Source of the DNA: an uncultured Porphyromonadaceae bacterium
GTDB lineage: Bacteria > Bacteroidota > Bacteroidia > Bacteroidales > Muribaculaceae
DNA: 12,871 bases
Direction: 5' to 3'
Assembly: GCA_900549445.1 (NCBI GenBank)
Contig: UROS01000056.1
Span: 1 to 12,871, forward strand
The translations under genes and the position numbers were made by a program. This document shows, in pieces, positions 1-6,917 of this stretch (within the stretch, counting starts at the first letter, position 1; every line of letters starts with the position of its first letter). The notes below the pieces were generated by a model. It saw nothing but the letters and a program-made list of their open reading frames with translations, did not search any database and was not told where the DNA came from.

Positions 1-79
1 GCCCGCGGCGTGCGGCAGCCGCGGCGGCATTGTAGCCGCCCGGGCCGGCGCCTATTACTATCAGATCAGCCGTTTGCAT
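1..79 (-). CDS. lpdA: Dihydrolipoyl dehydrogenase (E3 / L protein), N-terminal fragment
   Basis: Only the first 26 codons are in the window; the gene runs off the left edge. The peptide opens with a short hydrophobic beta strand followed by the FAD-binding glycine motif GAGPGG at residues 10-15, as in dihydrolipoyl dehydrogenases and related flavoprotein disulfide reductases. The ATG (77-79) lies inside the end of gcvPB, a 14-bp overlap, so the two are translationally close and surely co-transcribed. In this position the natural role is the L protein of glycine cleavage, reoxidising dihydrolipoyl-GcvH with NAD+; it could also serve other lipoyl complexes. The fragment alone cannot separate LpdA from other family members, so the name rests mainly on its place at the end of the gcv operon. 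Confidence 0.8.
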   Translation of the reverse strand, partial: MQTADLIVIGAGPGGYNAAAAAARRG

Positions 80-1559
80 TTTTCAGCATCCGATATGTTA
101 CAATTGTATTGAGTGCCGCAGAGGTTTCGTCGGGACGTCCGATTGGGGTAGAATGCGGAGCTGATTTCACCATATCCGGATTCTCGGCTGCCTCGCGTGC
201 TATTTCGCTCATGGCTGCAATAAACTCGTCGAGGGTCTCGCGGCTCTCCGTCTCGGTGGGTTCTATCATCAGCGACTCATGGAACAGCAGCGGGAAATAG
301 ATTGTCGGGGCGTGGTAACCGTAATCAAGCAGACGCTTCGCCACATCGAGAGTGGTGACGCCTGTCGACTTATCGGCGAGGCCGTCGAACACAAATTCGT
401 GCTTGCATACCCGGTCGATGGGCAAACGGTAATATTTCCGGAGCGACTCTTTTACATAGTTGGCATTGAGCGTGGCAAGGCGTCCGGCCTCCATGATTCC
501 TTCGCGCCCGAGCATGAGGATATACGCCAGCGCACGGAGTTCTACAGCGAAATTGCCGAGCCAGTAAGAGATTCGGCCGAGTGAATCCATCTCGTTGACG
601 GTCTCGTACTCCACACCGGAATCCGGGTCGGCGTTCACCACTCTGGGATTCGGCAAAAACTCCTCAAGTCCCTTGCGGACTCCTACAGGCCCGGATCCGG
701 GGCCTCCGCCGCCATGGGGAGAAGCAAAAGTTTTGTGAAGATTGACGTGCATCACGTCGAAGCCCATATCGCCTGGGCGTGCGACCCCGAGAAGCGGGTT
801 CAGATTTGCGCCGTCGTAGTATAATAACGCACCTGCGGCGTGAACCATTTCCGCGATTTTCGGTATGTTGTACTCGAAAAGTCCGAGCGTATTGGGGTTG
901 GTCATCATCACCGCCGCCACTGTGTCATCGAGCAGCGAGGCAAGGGCGTCGGGGTCGATTGTCCCGTCGGGGAGACTCTTAACTTCCACTACCTCGTAGC
1001 TCGCAACGGCCGCACTCGCAGGATTGGTTCCATGGGCCGAATCGGGAATTATGACCTTTGTACGGCGCCGGTCATCGCGGCTGTCGTGATATGCGCGGAT
1101 TACCATGAGTCCGGTCAGCTCGCCGTGCGCGCCGGCGTATGGATTAAGGGTAAACTCAGCCATTCCGCAAATAGAACAAAGCAATTTAGAAAGCAGACGG
1201 TAAGCTTTCAGGCAGCCCTGCACGGTATAATCCTCCTGCAATGGATGGATGTTGCGGAAACCGGGCAAAGCAGCGATTTCCTCGCAGATTTTCGGATTGT
1301 ACTTCATGGTGCACGATCCGAGCGGGTAAAAACCGGTGTCGACTCCGAAATTGGCGGCTGAAAGATTGGTGTAATGACGCACCACCGTCAGCTCGTCGGT
1401 CTCCGGAAGTTCCGGCGCCTCTTTCCGCAGCAACGCTGCGGGAACAGATGATAATCCGGAGGGAGTTTCAGCGGGAATTTTCTCTCGGTTCAGAAAACTG
1501 CCGCGGCGTCCGCTACGCGAAAGCTCGAATATGAGCTTGTCGTAATATTTAGTATTCAT
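66..1559 (-). CDS. gcvPB: Glycine dehydrogenase (decarboxylating) subunit 2, P-protein beta
   Basis: 497 residues, the PLP-binding half of the two-subunit P protein that decarboxylates glycine and passes the aminomethyl group to lipoyl-GcvH. Visible hallmarks: YPLGSCTMKYNP at 79-90, DSAHGTNPASAA at 173-184, YYDGANLN at 247-254, and the PLP lysine K276 in the context NLHKTF, followed by the glycine-rich PHGGGGPGSGPVG loop (281-293). The C-terminus carries MIEPTETESRETLDEF (431-446), typical of this subunit. Length is normal for GcvPB. Its ATG overlaps the gcvPA stop by 4 bp (ATGA), suggesting coupled translation and equal amounts of the two subunits. No missing active-site residue noticed. The split P protein is a normal form in many bacteria, not a broken gcvP. 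Confidence 0.97.
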   Translation of the reverse strand: MNTKYYDKLIFELSRSGRRGSFLNREKIPAETPSGLSSVPAALLRKEAPELPETDELTVVRHYTNLSAANFGVDTGFYPLGSCTMKYNPKICEEIAALPGFRNIHPLQEDYTVQGCLKAYRLLSKLLCSICGMAEFTLNPYAGAHGELTGLMVIRAYHDSRDDRRRTKVIIPDSAHGTNPASAAVASYEVVEVKSLPDGTIDPDALASLLDDTVAAVMMTNPNTLGLFEYNIPKIAEMVHAAGALLYYDGANLNPLLGVARPGDMGFDVMHVNLHKTFASPHGGGGPGSGPVGVRKGLEEFLPNPRVVNADPDSGVEYETVNEMDSLGRISYWLGNFAVELRALAYILMLGREGIMEAGRLATLNANYVKESLRKYYRLPIDRVCKHEFVFDGLADKSTGVTTLDVAKRLLDYGYHAPTIYFPLLFHESLMIEPTETESRETLDEFIAAMSEIAREAAENPDMVKSAPHSTPIGRPDETSAALNTIVTYRMLKNANG

Positions 1560-2938
1560 TTCGGCAGATTTACTGAGGATTCAACATTTTTATTTCCGGC
1601 GCCGAAGGCTAAGAGAATACCCTTTAGACGCTCCACGTATGCGTCGATTTCTTCGAGCGTACGCTTCTCCGTCACGCAGATCTTGATTTCATCGTCGCCC
1701 ATGATCAAGCCGGGATTTACAGTCTCGTCGCTCAATGCGAAGTTATCAAACGAATCCTGGTCAGCGGTCCATTTCATCACAAATTCGTTGAGGAACGGAA
1801 GATCAGGATATTTAAGCTTCATAACCCCTGTAGCCTCGAGGCAGCGGGCGAGATAATGCGCCTTTTCGCACGAAATCTCATTTACTTCGCGCAGTCCTGC
1901 GGATCCCATAAGCGAGAGATACACGGCTGCGCACAATGTCATCACACCCTGATTGGAGCAGATGTTGCTTGTGGCCTTCTCGCGACGTATATGCTGCTCA
2001 CGGGCCTGAAGAGTGAGCACAAACACACGGCGCCCGGCGCCATCGGATGTAGCTCCTGCTATTCTGCCGGGAAGTTTGCGCATCAGCGCCTTGCGGCAGC
2101 AGAGGTAGCCGAGACCGGGACCGCCGAAACTCATCGGCAGACCGAGACTCTGGGCCTCGCCGGCGGCAATATCGGCGCCCCATTCGCCGGGTGATTTCAG
2201 GACTCCGAGGTCGGAGGCATAGGAAGTCATGACAAGCAGCGCCTTTGCGGCATGAACTGTTTCTGCCACTCCGGTATAGTCCTCGATGACACCGAAATCG
2301 TTGACAAGAGGTAGAATCACCGCCGCAACGTCGCCTTCGCCGAGCATTTTTGCCATCGACTGCAGGTTGGTTACGCCGTCTTTTTCGGGGATATTGTCGA
2401 CGAAAACAGAGTGATATCGCGCATAGGTATAGATGACCTTGCGGTAGATCGGATTCAGTGTCTTCGACACAAGGACGCGGCTCTTCTTCCTTGCCGAGGC
2501 AACTGCCATGATCATGGCCTCGGCCACGGCAGTAGGCCCGTCGTACATAGAGGCATTCGACACGTCCATGCCGGTCAGCGATGCCATCATCGACTGATAT
2601 TCAAAGATGTAACGCAGTGTTCCTTGCGAGACTTCCGGCTGATACGGAGTATATGCAGTGAGGAATTCCGACCGCGAGACTATGTAATCCACCACGGCAG
2701 GAATATAATGGTCGTAATAACCGCCGCCTGCGAAACAGGTCTGAACAATATTTTTTGCAGCAAGATCGCTGAAAAAGCGCCTTATCTCCTCCTCGCTCAT
2801 GCGCGGCGGAAGATTATAATCCCCCTTGAAGCGTAACTGCTCAGGCACGTCGGCATAGAGATCATCGACCGACTCAACGCCGCATCTTCTGAGCATTTCC
2901 TCCTTGTCGGCAGGGGTATGCGGAAAATAATGACTCAT
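1556..2938 (-). CDS. gcvPA: Glycine dehydrogenase (decarboxylating) subunit 1, P-protein alpha
   Basis: 460 residues, the non-lysine-bearing half of the P protein, which pairs with GcvPB to form the glycine decarboxylase. The N-terminal half contains the signature run from FAGGGYYDHYIP (69-80) through YTPYQPEVSQGTLRYIFEYQ (96-115) to MYDGPTAVAEA (131-141). The subunit keeps the aminotransferase fold without the PLP lysine, as usual. The ATG at 2936-2938 begins 12 bp after the gcvH stop, and the stop overlaps gcvPB. The C-terminal tail (about 445-460, GAGNKNVESSVNLPK) looks slightly extended and non-conserved. Identification is secure from the signature blocks plus the operon. Confidence 0.97.
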   Translation of the reverse strand: MSHYFPHTPADKEEMLRRCGVESVDDLYADVPEQLRFKGDYNLPPRMSEEEIRRFFSDLAAKNIVQTCFAGGGYYDHYIPAVVDYIVSRSEFLTAYTPYQPEVSQGTLRYIFEYQSMMASLTGMDVSNASMYDGPTAVAEAMIMAVASARKKSRVLVSKTLNPIYRKVIYTYARYHSVFVDNIPEKDGVTNLQSMAKMLGEGDVAAVILPLVNDFGVIEDYTGVAETVHAAKALLVMTSYASDLGVLKSPGEWGADIAAGEAQSLGLPMSFGGPGLGYLCCRKALMRKLPGRIAGATSDGAGRRVFVLTLQAREQHIRREKATSNICSNQGVMTLCAAVYLSLMGSAGLREVNEISCEKAHYLARCLEATGVMKLKYPDLPFLNEFVMKWTADQDSFDNFALSDETVNPGLIMGDDEIKICVTEKRTLEEIDAYVERLKGILLAFGAGNKNVESSVNLPK

Positions 2939-2950
2939 AACCGGCAGAAT

Positions 2951-3313
2951 TTATTCGGCTACCATAGCGGCATATTCGTCGGCCGACATGAGCGAATCAA
3001 GTTCCGAAGGGTCGGAAAGCTCTATTTCGATAATCCAGTTCTCCATGGCGTCGGCATTGAGCAGGCGGGGATTGTCGATAAGCAGCTCATTTATGCGCAG
3101 AACGGTACCGCTGACCGGCGAAATCAGATCGCTTGCAGCTTTAACACTTTCCACGGCGCCAAACTCTTCGCCTGCAGAAACCTCATCGCCGGGTTCCGGC
3201 ATATCGACATAAACAACGTTGCCCAGCTGTTTCTGAGCATAGTCGGTTATTCCAATGTAACCTTTCGTGCCGTCAACGCGCACATATTCATGAGTTTTAG
3301 AATAGTAAAGCAT
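2951..3313 (-). CDS. gcvH: Glycine cleavage system H protein (lipoyl carrier)
   Basis: 120-residue acidic single-domain protein, normal length for GcvH. The swinging-arm lysine is K58 in FGAVESVKAASDL (51-63), the ESVKA consensus for lipoylation. The N-terminus has the family pattern YSKTHEYVRVDG (4-15), and GITDYAQKQLG (21-31) also fits. The lipoyl group on K58 shuttles the aminomethyl intermediate between GcvPA/PB, GcvT and LpdA. It sits between gcvT (50-bp AT-rich gap, no hairpin seen) and gcvPA (12-bp gap). The gap before it is the longest inside the operon and could hold a secondary start or processing site, but I see no clear promoter. Confidence 0.97.
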   Translation of the reverse strand: MLYYSKTHEYVRVDGTKGYIGITDYAQKQLGNVVYVDMPEPGDEVSAGEEFGAVESVKAASDLISPVSGTVLRINELLIDNPRLLNADAMENWIIEIELSDPSELDSLMSADEYAAMVAE

Positions 3314-3363
3314 ATCTTTAATCTTTTATTTTATATTACTTATTGACAACATGTTTAAGCACG

Positions 3364-4470
3364 CTACTTCGAGTGCTGGTTTCGGTAATTTTTGCGATAG
3401 AACTTCTTCGATACAACGGTTGCCGGAAACGTTTTCTTACGGATTTTTATCCAAAGCCGTGTACCGGGAGATGACAGACGGCTGTCGACGAGTGCAGCTG
3501 CAATACTTTTGTCGACCGATATGCCACGATAGCCGGTTGTGACATAACCCGCCGGGTTGCCGTCGGCGTCGAGTACCTCATAGCCGTGGCGCGGAACGGC
3601 TCTGTCGTCGAGTTCGAGACCGACAAGCTTGCGCGGTGCGCCCTGTTCTTTCTGGGCTGCAACAGCCTCCTTGCCGATGAAAGGTTCCGGCTTATCTGTC
3701 TTTACGAACATCGACAGGCAAGCCTCGACGGGAGAGATATTGTCGGCGAGCTCGTCGCCATAGAGCGGCAGACCGACTTCAAACCGCAGAGTGTCGCGGC
3801 AGCCAAGTCCGCAGGGTGTGGCACGGCCTGACTCGACAAGCCTGTCCCACATCGCCACAATGGTAGCGCTGTCGGAATATATTTCGAAACCGTCTTCGCC
3901 GGTGTAGCCGGTGCGACTGATGAGAATAGGGGTCTTGGAAGCGAGATCGAATTCCCTGAAGGTGTAAAATTCAATGTCGCGGCACGGAATTCCGAGCACT
4001 TCTTCTATTACAGACTCCGCCTCGGGGCCTTGCACAGCTATCTCGGCGGTTCGGTCGCTCAAATCGGCTATTTCAACAGAGAATCCGGCGGAATTAGAGC
4101 GTATCCAGTCCACATCCTTGTCTATGTTTGAGGCATTGATCACAAGGTAGAAGTTATCGTCGGCGCGCTTGTAGACGAGCAGATCGTCCACAACTCCGCC
4201 GGTTGGGTTCAGCATCATTCCGTAGAAAACTTTCCCTACCGGTGCGCCCGATACGTCGTTGCTGAATATGTAGTTTACGAAGCGTTCGGCATCCGGGCCG
4301 GTGATTTCAACTTCTCCCATATGGGATACGTCGAAAACGCCACACGCGCCGCGCACGGCATTATGTTCCTCGATGATGCCTGTATACTGGATGGGCATAT
4401 CGAATCCGGCGAAAGGACTCATCTGCGCTCCGAGAGCAACATGGCGGTCGTGAAGACAGGTATTTTTCAT
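3364..4470 (-). CDS. gcvT: Aminomethyltransferase, glycine cleavage T protein
   Basis: 368 residues. T protein takes the aminomethyl group from GcvH, releases ammonia and forms 5,10-methylene-tetrahydrofolate. Visible motifs: GVFDVSHMGEVEITGPDA (44-61), the folate-site acidic pair D95-D96 in GGVVDDLLVYK (91-101), RTGYTGEDGFEIY (186-198) and GLGCRDTLRFEVGLPLYG (221-238). The C-terminal barrel domain follows from about 280, ending in a basic tail (KKFYRKNYRNQHSK). The ATG at 4468-4470 starts only 6 bp after the lplA stop, so it is co-transcribed with lplA. Length and motif order match the family; no defect seen. Confidence 0.97.
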   Translation of the reverse strand: MKNTCLHDRHVALGAQMSPFAGFDMPIQYTGIIEEHNAVRGACGVFDVSHMGEVEITGPDAERFVNYIFSNDVSGAPVGKVFYGMMLNPTGGVVDDLLVYKRADDNFYLVINASNIDKDVDWIRSNSAGFSVEIADLSDRTAEIAVQGPEAESVIEEVLGIPCRDIEFYTFREFDLASKTPILISRTGYTGEDGFEIYSDSATIVAMWDRLVESGRATPCGLGCRDTLRFEVGLPLYGDELADNISPVEACLSMFVKTDKPEPFIGKEAVAAQKEQGAPRKLVGLELDDRAVPRHGYEVLDADGNPAGYVTTGYRGISVDKSIAAALVDSRLSSPGTRLWIKIRKKTFPATVVSKKFYRKNYRNQHSK

Positions 4471-4476
4471 TCTATA

Positions 4477-5463
4477 TTATGATTTTTCGGTTAACATTCG
4501 GATAAAATCAGTTGTGGAGAGATTCATAATAACGGAAGAGACGTCGATGTCCCTAAGCGACTCTCTGATGGCGGAGGCCGTACATTCAACTCCACAGAGA
4601 CGGGAAAGGAGCGCGTCAAGGTCTCCGCACAGGAAGAAATCGCCCGACAGGCTGACATCGGCAATCACGCCGCCGCGGCAAACGACCACGGCATCAAACT
4701 CACCTGCGCCTGCAATGCGCCTGGAACTGCGGACGCGGTCGGATATCCTGCCAAGCCATGATTTTTCGAGATACGGAGGCATTAACGAAGTCTCAATTTC
4801 GCGTATGGCAGAGCCGGAGAGCACGACTGAACCCGTACCGCACAATGAACGACGGGCAAGCCGCATGAATTCCTCAATATCAAGATGCGGAAGACGCGGT
4901 CTGAGAACAGTTACCCGGCTTTCCACGCTTTTCACTCCGGAAGAAGCGAGCTTGGAGCGCGAAGGGGTAAGCACTCCGCTCATCAAAACGGGATCCATGT
5001 CCCAAAGCAGAGTGCCGTGGATAATATCGGCACCCGGTTTACGGTAAAAAGAGTAACCGGAGACCTTCAATCCATCGACGAGTATATCGTTTCGGCCGTC
5101 TACACCGGCCGAGAGTCCGAGCGACTGTAGGAAACCGGCTACAGCGGAGGTGTAGTGAGCGAAAGTGACCGAGACATCACCGGAGTCGCGAAGACTAATG
5201 AAGGAAAACATTATATTGTTGCGGTCGGCAACCACAGCCCCTCCCCCGCTCCGACGGCGGCATACATCGACGCCATGAGAGCGGCAGAAGCTGAGATTAA
5301 CTTCCTTTTCGATAACCTGATTACGACCGCAGATTACGGTAGGTTCCACCTGCCACATAAAAAAATATTCCTCTCCCCGAGAGCCTTTTGCAGCCACATA
5401 CTCCTCAGCTGCGAGGTAGAATGGCAGAGGGCGCACCGCGGAAGGAATTTCTACATAAAGCAT
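4477..5463 (-). CDS. lplA: Lipoate-protein ligase A
   Basis: 328 residues; activates free lipoate with ATP and transfers it to lipoyl-domain lysines, here most obviously GcvH K58. The catalytic domain shows RRRSGGGAVVAD (69-80, lipoate-binding loop) and GRNDILVDGLKVSG (123-136) with the key lysine at K133, the same number as in E. coli LplA. A C-terminal accessory domain (about 235-328) is present, so this looks like a self-sufficient two-domain ligase. It is the first gene of the glycine-cleavage operon and lies about 18 nt downstream of the predicted transcription start, so scavenged lipoate can be attached as soon as the H protein is made. Octanoyl transferase LipB and LipM lack this domain arrangement, so LplA is preferred. 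Confidence 0.94.
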   Translation of the reverse strand: MLYVEIPSAVRPLPFYLAAEEYVAAKGSRGEEYFFMWQVEPTVICGRNQVIEKEVNLSFCRSHGVDVCRRRSGGGAVVADRNNIMFSFISLRDSGDVSVTFAHYTSAVAGFLQSLGLSAGVDGRNDILVDGLKVSGYSFYRKPGADIIHGTLLWDMDPVLMSGVLTPSRSKLASSGVKSVESRVTVLRPRLPHLDIEEFMRLARRSLCGTGSVVLSGSAIREIETSLMPPYLEKSWLGRISDRVRSSRRIAGAGEFDAVVVCRGGVIADVSLSGDFFLCGDLDALLSRLCGVECTASAIRESLRDIDVSSVIMNLSTTDFIRMLTEKS

Positions 5464-5485
5464 ATAATCAGCCTTTGGTCGACTA

Positions 5486-5516
5486 CAAAGATAACAAACC
5501 GTAACGACAATTACAA
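5486..5516 (-). promoter_or_regulatory. Bacteroidota-type promoter of the lplA-gcvTHPAPB-lpdA operon
   Basis: Read on the minus strand, TATCTTTG (5493-5486) is a perfect TAnnTTTG -7 element. A TTG (5516-5514), 20 bp upstream, is an acceptable partial -33 element. Transcription would start near 5481, giving a leader of about 18 nt before the lplA ATG, too short for a glycine riboswitch. The terminator of the small minus-strand gene at 5560-5587 lies just upstream and insulates this promoter. Confidence 0.65.
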
Positions 5517-5559
5517 TTTCGGAAATATGTTATTAAACATTGCCTGAAAAAACGAAAAT

Positions 5560-5587
5560 AGCGCCGTTCCCAATGAGGGACGGCGCT
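5560..5587 (-). terminator. Rho-independent terminator of the 38-codon gene
   Basis: An 11-bp stem (arms 5560-5570 and 5577-5587, one G-U pair, loop CAATGA) is followed on the minus strand by TATTTTCGTTTTTT. The T tract lies on the minus-strand 3' side only, so it ends transcription coming from the right, that is from the small gene at 5629-5745. It sits 41 bp past that gene's stop and 44 bp before the lplA -33 element. Confidence 0.8.
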
Positions 5588-5628
5588 GAATTCAGTTACG
5601 GAATCAATGTTGGGAAGGTATCACCTTT

Positions 5629-5745
5629 TCAGTTCAGTACAAGACCGGGCAAAGCCGCGGGAGCGGTGCGGTCGAAATAGTAGGCACGTGCGAACTGACG
5701 CAAGAAATTAAGGGTGAGCCTGCGGGGATGCTGAACAGCCGACAT
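5629..5745 (-). CDS. Small basic protein of 38 residues, function unknown
   Basis: ATG at 5745-5743, TGA at 5631-5629. The product is 38 aa with a basic N-terminus (residues 6-10 QHPRR), a core LNFLRQFARAYYFD (12-25) able to form an amphipathic helix, and a short hydrophobic end (ALPGLVLN, 31-38). It is too short for standard gene calling, but three things support it: a promoter-like TATATTTG upstream, a strong terminator 41 bp downstream, and a plausible protein-like composition. From memory, short Bacteroidales proteins with a FLRQFARAY-like core and a small hydrophobic C-terminus exist, but I cannot verify this here. No signal peptide or clear membrane span. In the same frame the sequence stays open back to a TGA at about 5814, just after an ATG and an A8 tract, so the true start may be upstream (see the leader entry). 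Function not assignable. Confidence 0.6.
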   Translation of the reverse strand: MSAVQHPRRLTLNFLRQFARAYYFDRTAPAALPGLVLN

Positions 5746-5848
5746 CTCGGTTATCCCGCTTTTCTTTCCGACTTTTGAATTTTTAGAAATAGTTGAAGTA
5801 GAGATTTTTTTTCATAGGCAGAGGGGGTTGGAAGATGATTCAAATATA
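5746..5848 (-). promoter_or_regulatory. Promoter-like box and A8-containing leader of the small gene
   Basis: On the minus strand TATATTTG (5848-5841) is a perfect TAnnTTTG -7 box; the -33 region is poor. The predicted start near 5836 gives about 90 nt of leader to the ATG at 5745 but only about 20 nt to an ATG at 5815-5813. That upstream ATG opens a 10-codon ORF (peptide MKKNLYFNYF, stop at 5785-5783). It begins with a run of eight A (5812-5805). With seven A instead, this ATG would read straight into the 38-codon gene and give a 62-residue protein. The leader is thus either an upstream mini-ORF or the displaced N-terminus of the small protein. Confidence 0.45.
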
Positions 5849-5870
5849 TAACGTCGGGCAATCCCGGTAT

Positions 5871-5910
5871 ATTGTCAGATAAGGATTTAAATTTGCAAAG
5901 GAAATCAGAC
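5871..5910 (+). promoter_or_regulatory. Putative operator boxes upstream of the membrane-anchored regulator
   Basis: TTGTCAGATAA at 5872-5882 is an exact 11-base match to 6840-6850 upstream of the outer-membrane barrel gene. A second TCAGAC box (5905-5910) lies 30 bp further, three DNA turns, and ends 2 bp before the TTTG -33 element, an activator-like position. Binding by the adjacent winged-helix protein is inferred from the shared boxes and gene proximity. Confidence 0.45.
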
Positions 5911-5912
5911 CT

Positions 5913-5943
5913 TTTGCTGATTTGTGATTTTGTTATAACTTTG
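5913..5943 (+). promoter_or_regulatory. Bacteroidota-type promoter of the membrane-anchored regulator gene
   Basis: TTTG (5913-5916), a 19-bp spacer, then TAACTTTG (5936-5943): a perfect match in both elements and spacing to the Bacteroidota housekeeping promoter. Predicted start near 5948-5950, giving a leader of about 25 nt to the GTG at 5975 or about 43 nt to the ATG at 5993. This is the best promoter match in the window. Confidence 0.8.
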
Positions 5944-5992
5944 TATTTAGATTAGAGGTTGTTTAAAAACAAATGTGAAATCCATCATTCTC

Positions 5993-6820
5993 ATGAAGCA
6001 AGACCATACAGCAAATACGCACAGACATTCCCTCCGGTACGGGATGTTGATTCCTTTGGCGTTCATGATTGCATCAGTTATTTCCTGCTGCTTCTCCTAT
6101 TCAAAGGCTAAAGAAAACATCGCAGACGATCTCAATGATGCGATGTTGGCGCTGGCCAATGAGAACAGCGGACTGTGGACTCGTCCCGACACCATCGCAG
6201 CCATACGCCGAATGTATGAGACCACTCATAAACCGCTTATCTATGAAGCCTCCGATGTCAATTTCAGAAACATTTTCCTGAAAGATGAGGCTTATTTCAC
6301 ACTCGCTTTGGTTGACAAGATGAATGCCACACCCAATATTCGTGGGAAGAAAATAGCGTCGGATTCGATTATGCTTGTGTCGGAAAGTGCTGACGACGTA
6401 CTGGCAATAAAGGTTCAGGGGTTTGCCGACTGCTCTATGGCGTCCGTTCTCGGTGCCTCTGACCAGACCGTGCCGGGAATTCTGTTTTCGCTTTCAATCC
6501 TCTCTTTGTCCGGCATGCTTGTATGGAGGAAAAGGATGCCCGAAATGGCCGAATCCGAAGTTGCAGCCGTTCCCTCATCGCCTTCGCTTGACGGCATAAA
6601 ACTCACCCCCATGCAGCGACAGTTCGCGCAGATGCTTCTCGACGCCCCGGATATGAAAGTGGATAAGCGGACTCTGTGCCAGGCTCTTTGGGACAATAAA
6701 AGCAACGCCGAGGAATCACTCTACACCCTTGTCCGCCGCACCAAGGCCGCTCTTTCCGAGGCCAATCTGGAGATTGTATGCAACCGCGGCGACTCCTATG
6801 AGCTTCACGTAATCGACTGA
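5993..6820 (+). CDS. Membrane-anchored winged-helix transcriptional regulator with periplasmic sensor region
   Basis: 275 residues from the ATG at 5993. A GTG at 5975 would add six residues and is closer to the promoter; the ATG is preferred but not proven. Layout: short basic cytoplasmic tail (1-16), membrane segment about 17-36, a periplasmic stretch of about 120 residues (40-159), second membrane segment about 160-178 followed by RKR, a linker, then an OmpR/PhoB-type winged helix at about 200-273 (KLTPMQRQFAQMLLD, then LCQALWD, ESLYTLVRRTKAAL, CNRGDSYELHV). No receiver or kinase domain, so it is a one-component sensor of ToxR type but with the DNA-binding domain at the C-terminus. The barrel gene starts 97 bp downstream and repeated GTCAGA boxes flank both, which points to local control. 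The periplasmic region is unrecognised; ligand unknown. Confidence 0.8.
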   Translation: MKQDHTANTHRHSLRYGMLIPLAFMIASVISCCFSYSKAKENIADDLNDAMLALANENSGLWTRPDTIAAIRRMYETTHKPLIYEASDVNFRNIFLKDEAYFTLALVDKMNATPNIRGKKIASDSIMLVSESADDVLAIKVQGFADCSMASVLGASDQTVPGILFSLSILSLSGMLVWRKRMPEMAESEVAAVPSSPSLDGIKLTPMQRQFAQMLLDAPDMKVDKRTLCQALWDNKSNAEESLYTLVRRTKAALSEANLEIVCNRGDSYELHVID

Positions 6821-6828
6821 TATACCGC

Positions 6829-6866
6829 ATTGTCAGAATTTGTCAGATAAAAGTCAGACAAATTTG
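6829..6866 (+). promoter_or_regulatory. Triple GTCAGA operator-like repeat before the outer-membrane barrel gene
   Basis: GTCAGA occurs at 6832-6837, 6842-6847 and 6853-6858, spaced 10 and 11 bp, one helical turn each, so all three face the same side of DNA. The last two also form an inverted repeat of 11-bp arms with one mismatch (6838-6848 and 6855-6865 approximately; AATTTGTC/GACAAATT core). A TTTG follows at 6863-6866, nearly the same offset as box to -33 in the regulator promoter. The -7 candidates (TTGCTTTG at 6891-6898, or 6886-6893) are poor, as expected of an activator-dependent promoter. Binding protein inferred, not seen. Confidence 0.5.
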
Positions 6867-6917
6867 GGGGTCTGATTGCGCCGTTTTCACTTGCTTTGCC
6901 GAAAAAATCCGCAAAGC

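Noticed and set aside
279..1361. Open frames of 97-173 codons on the plus strand opposite gcvPB
   Set aside because: They are antisense to a strongly conserved gene, carry basic low-information sequences with no recognisable motif, and have no promoter or spacing that suggests translation.
66..2938. gcvPA and gcvPB as the two pieces of a broken gcvP
   Set aside because: Each has normal subunit length and its own start, and the 4-bp ATGA overlap is typical of the natural two-subunit P protein.
5464..5485. Glycine riboswitch upstream of the gcv operon
   Set aside because: The predicted leader is only about 18 nt, and the next 100 nt hold a promoter and another gene's terminator, with no paired aptamer-like structure.
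5560..5587. Hairpin as an attenuator for lplA
   Set aside because: It lies upstream of the lplA promoter, so it is not in that transcript; its T tract and distance fit termination of the small gene.
6876..6917. TTG start 14 codons upstream of the barrel-gene ATG
   Set aside because: It would put a basic, non-signal sequence in front of a clean signal peptide that begins at the ATG 6918.
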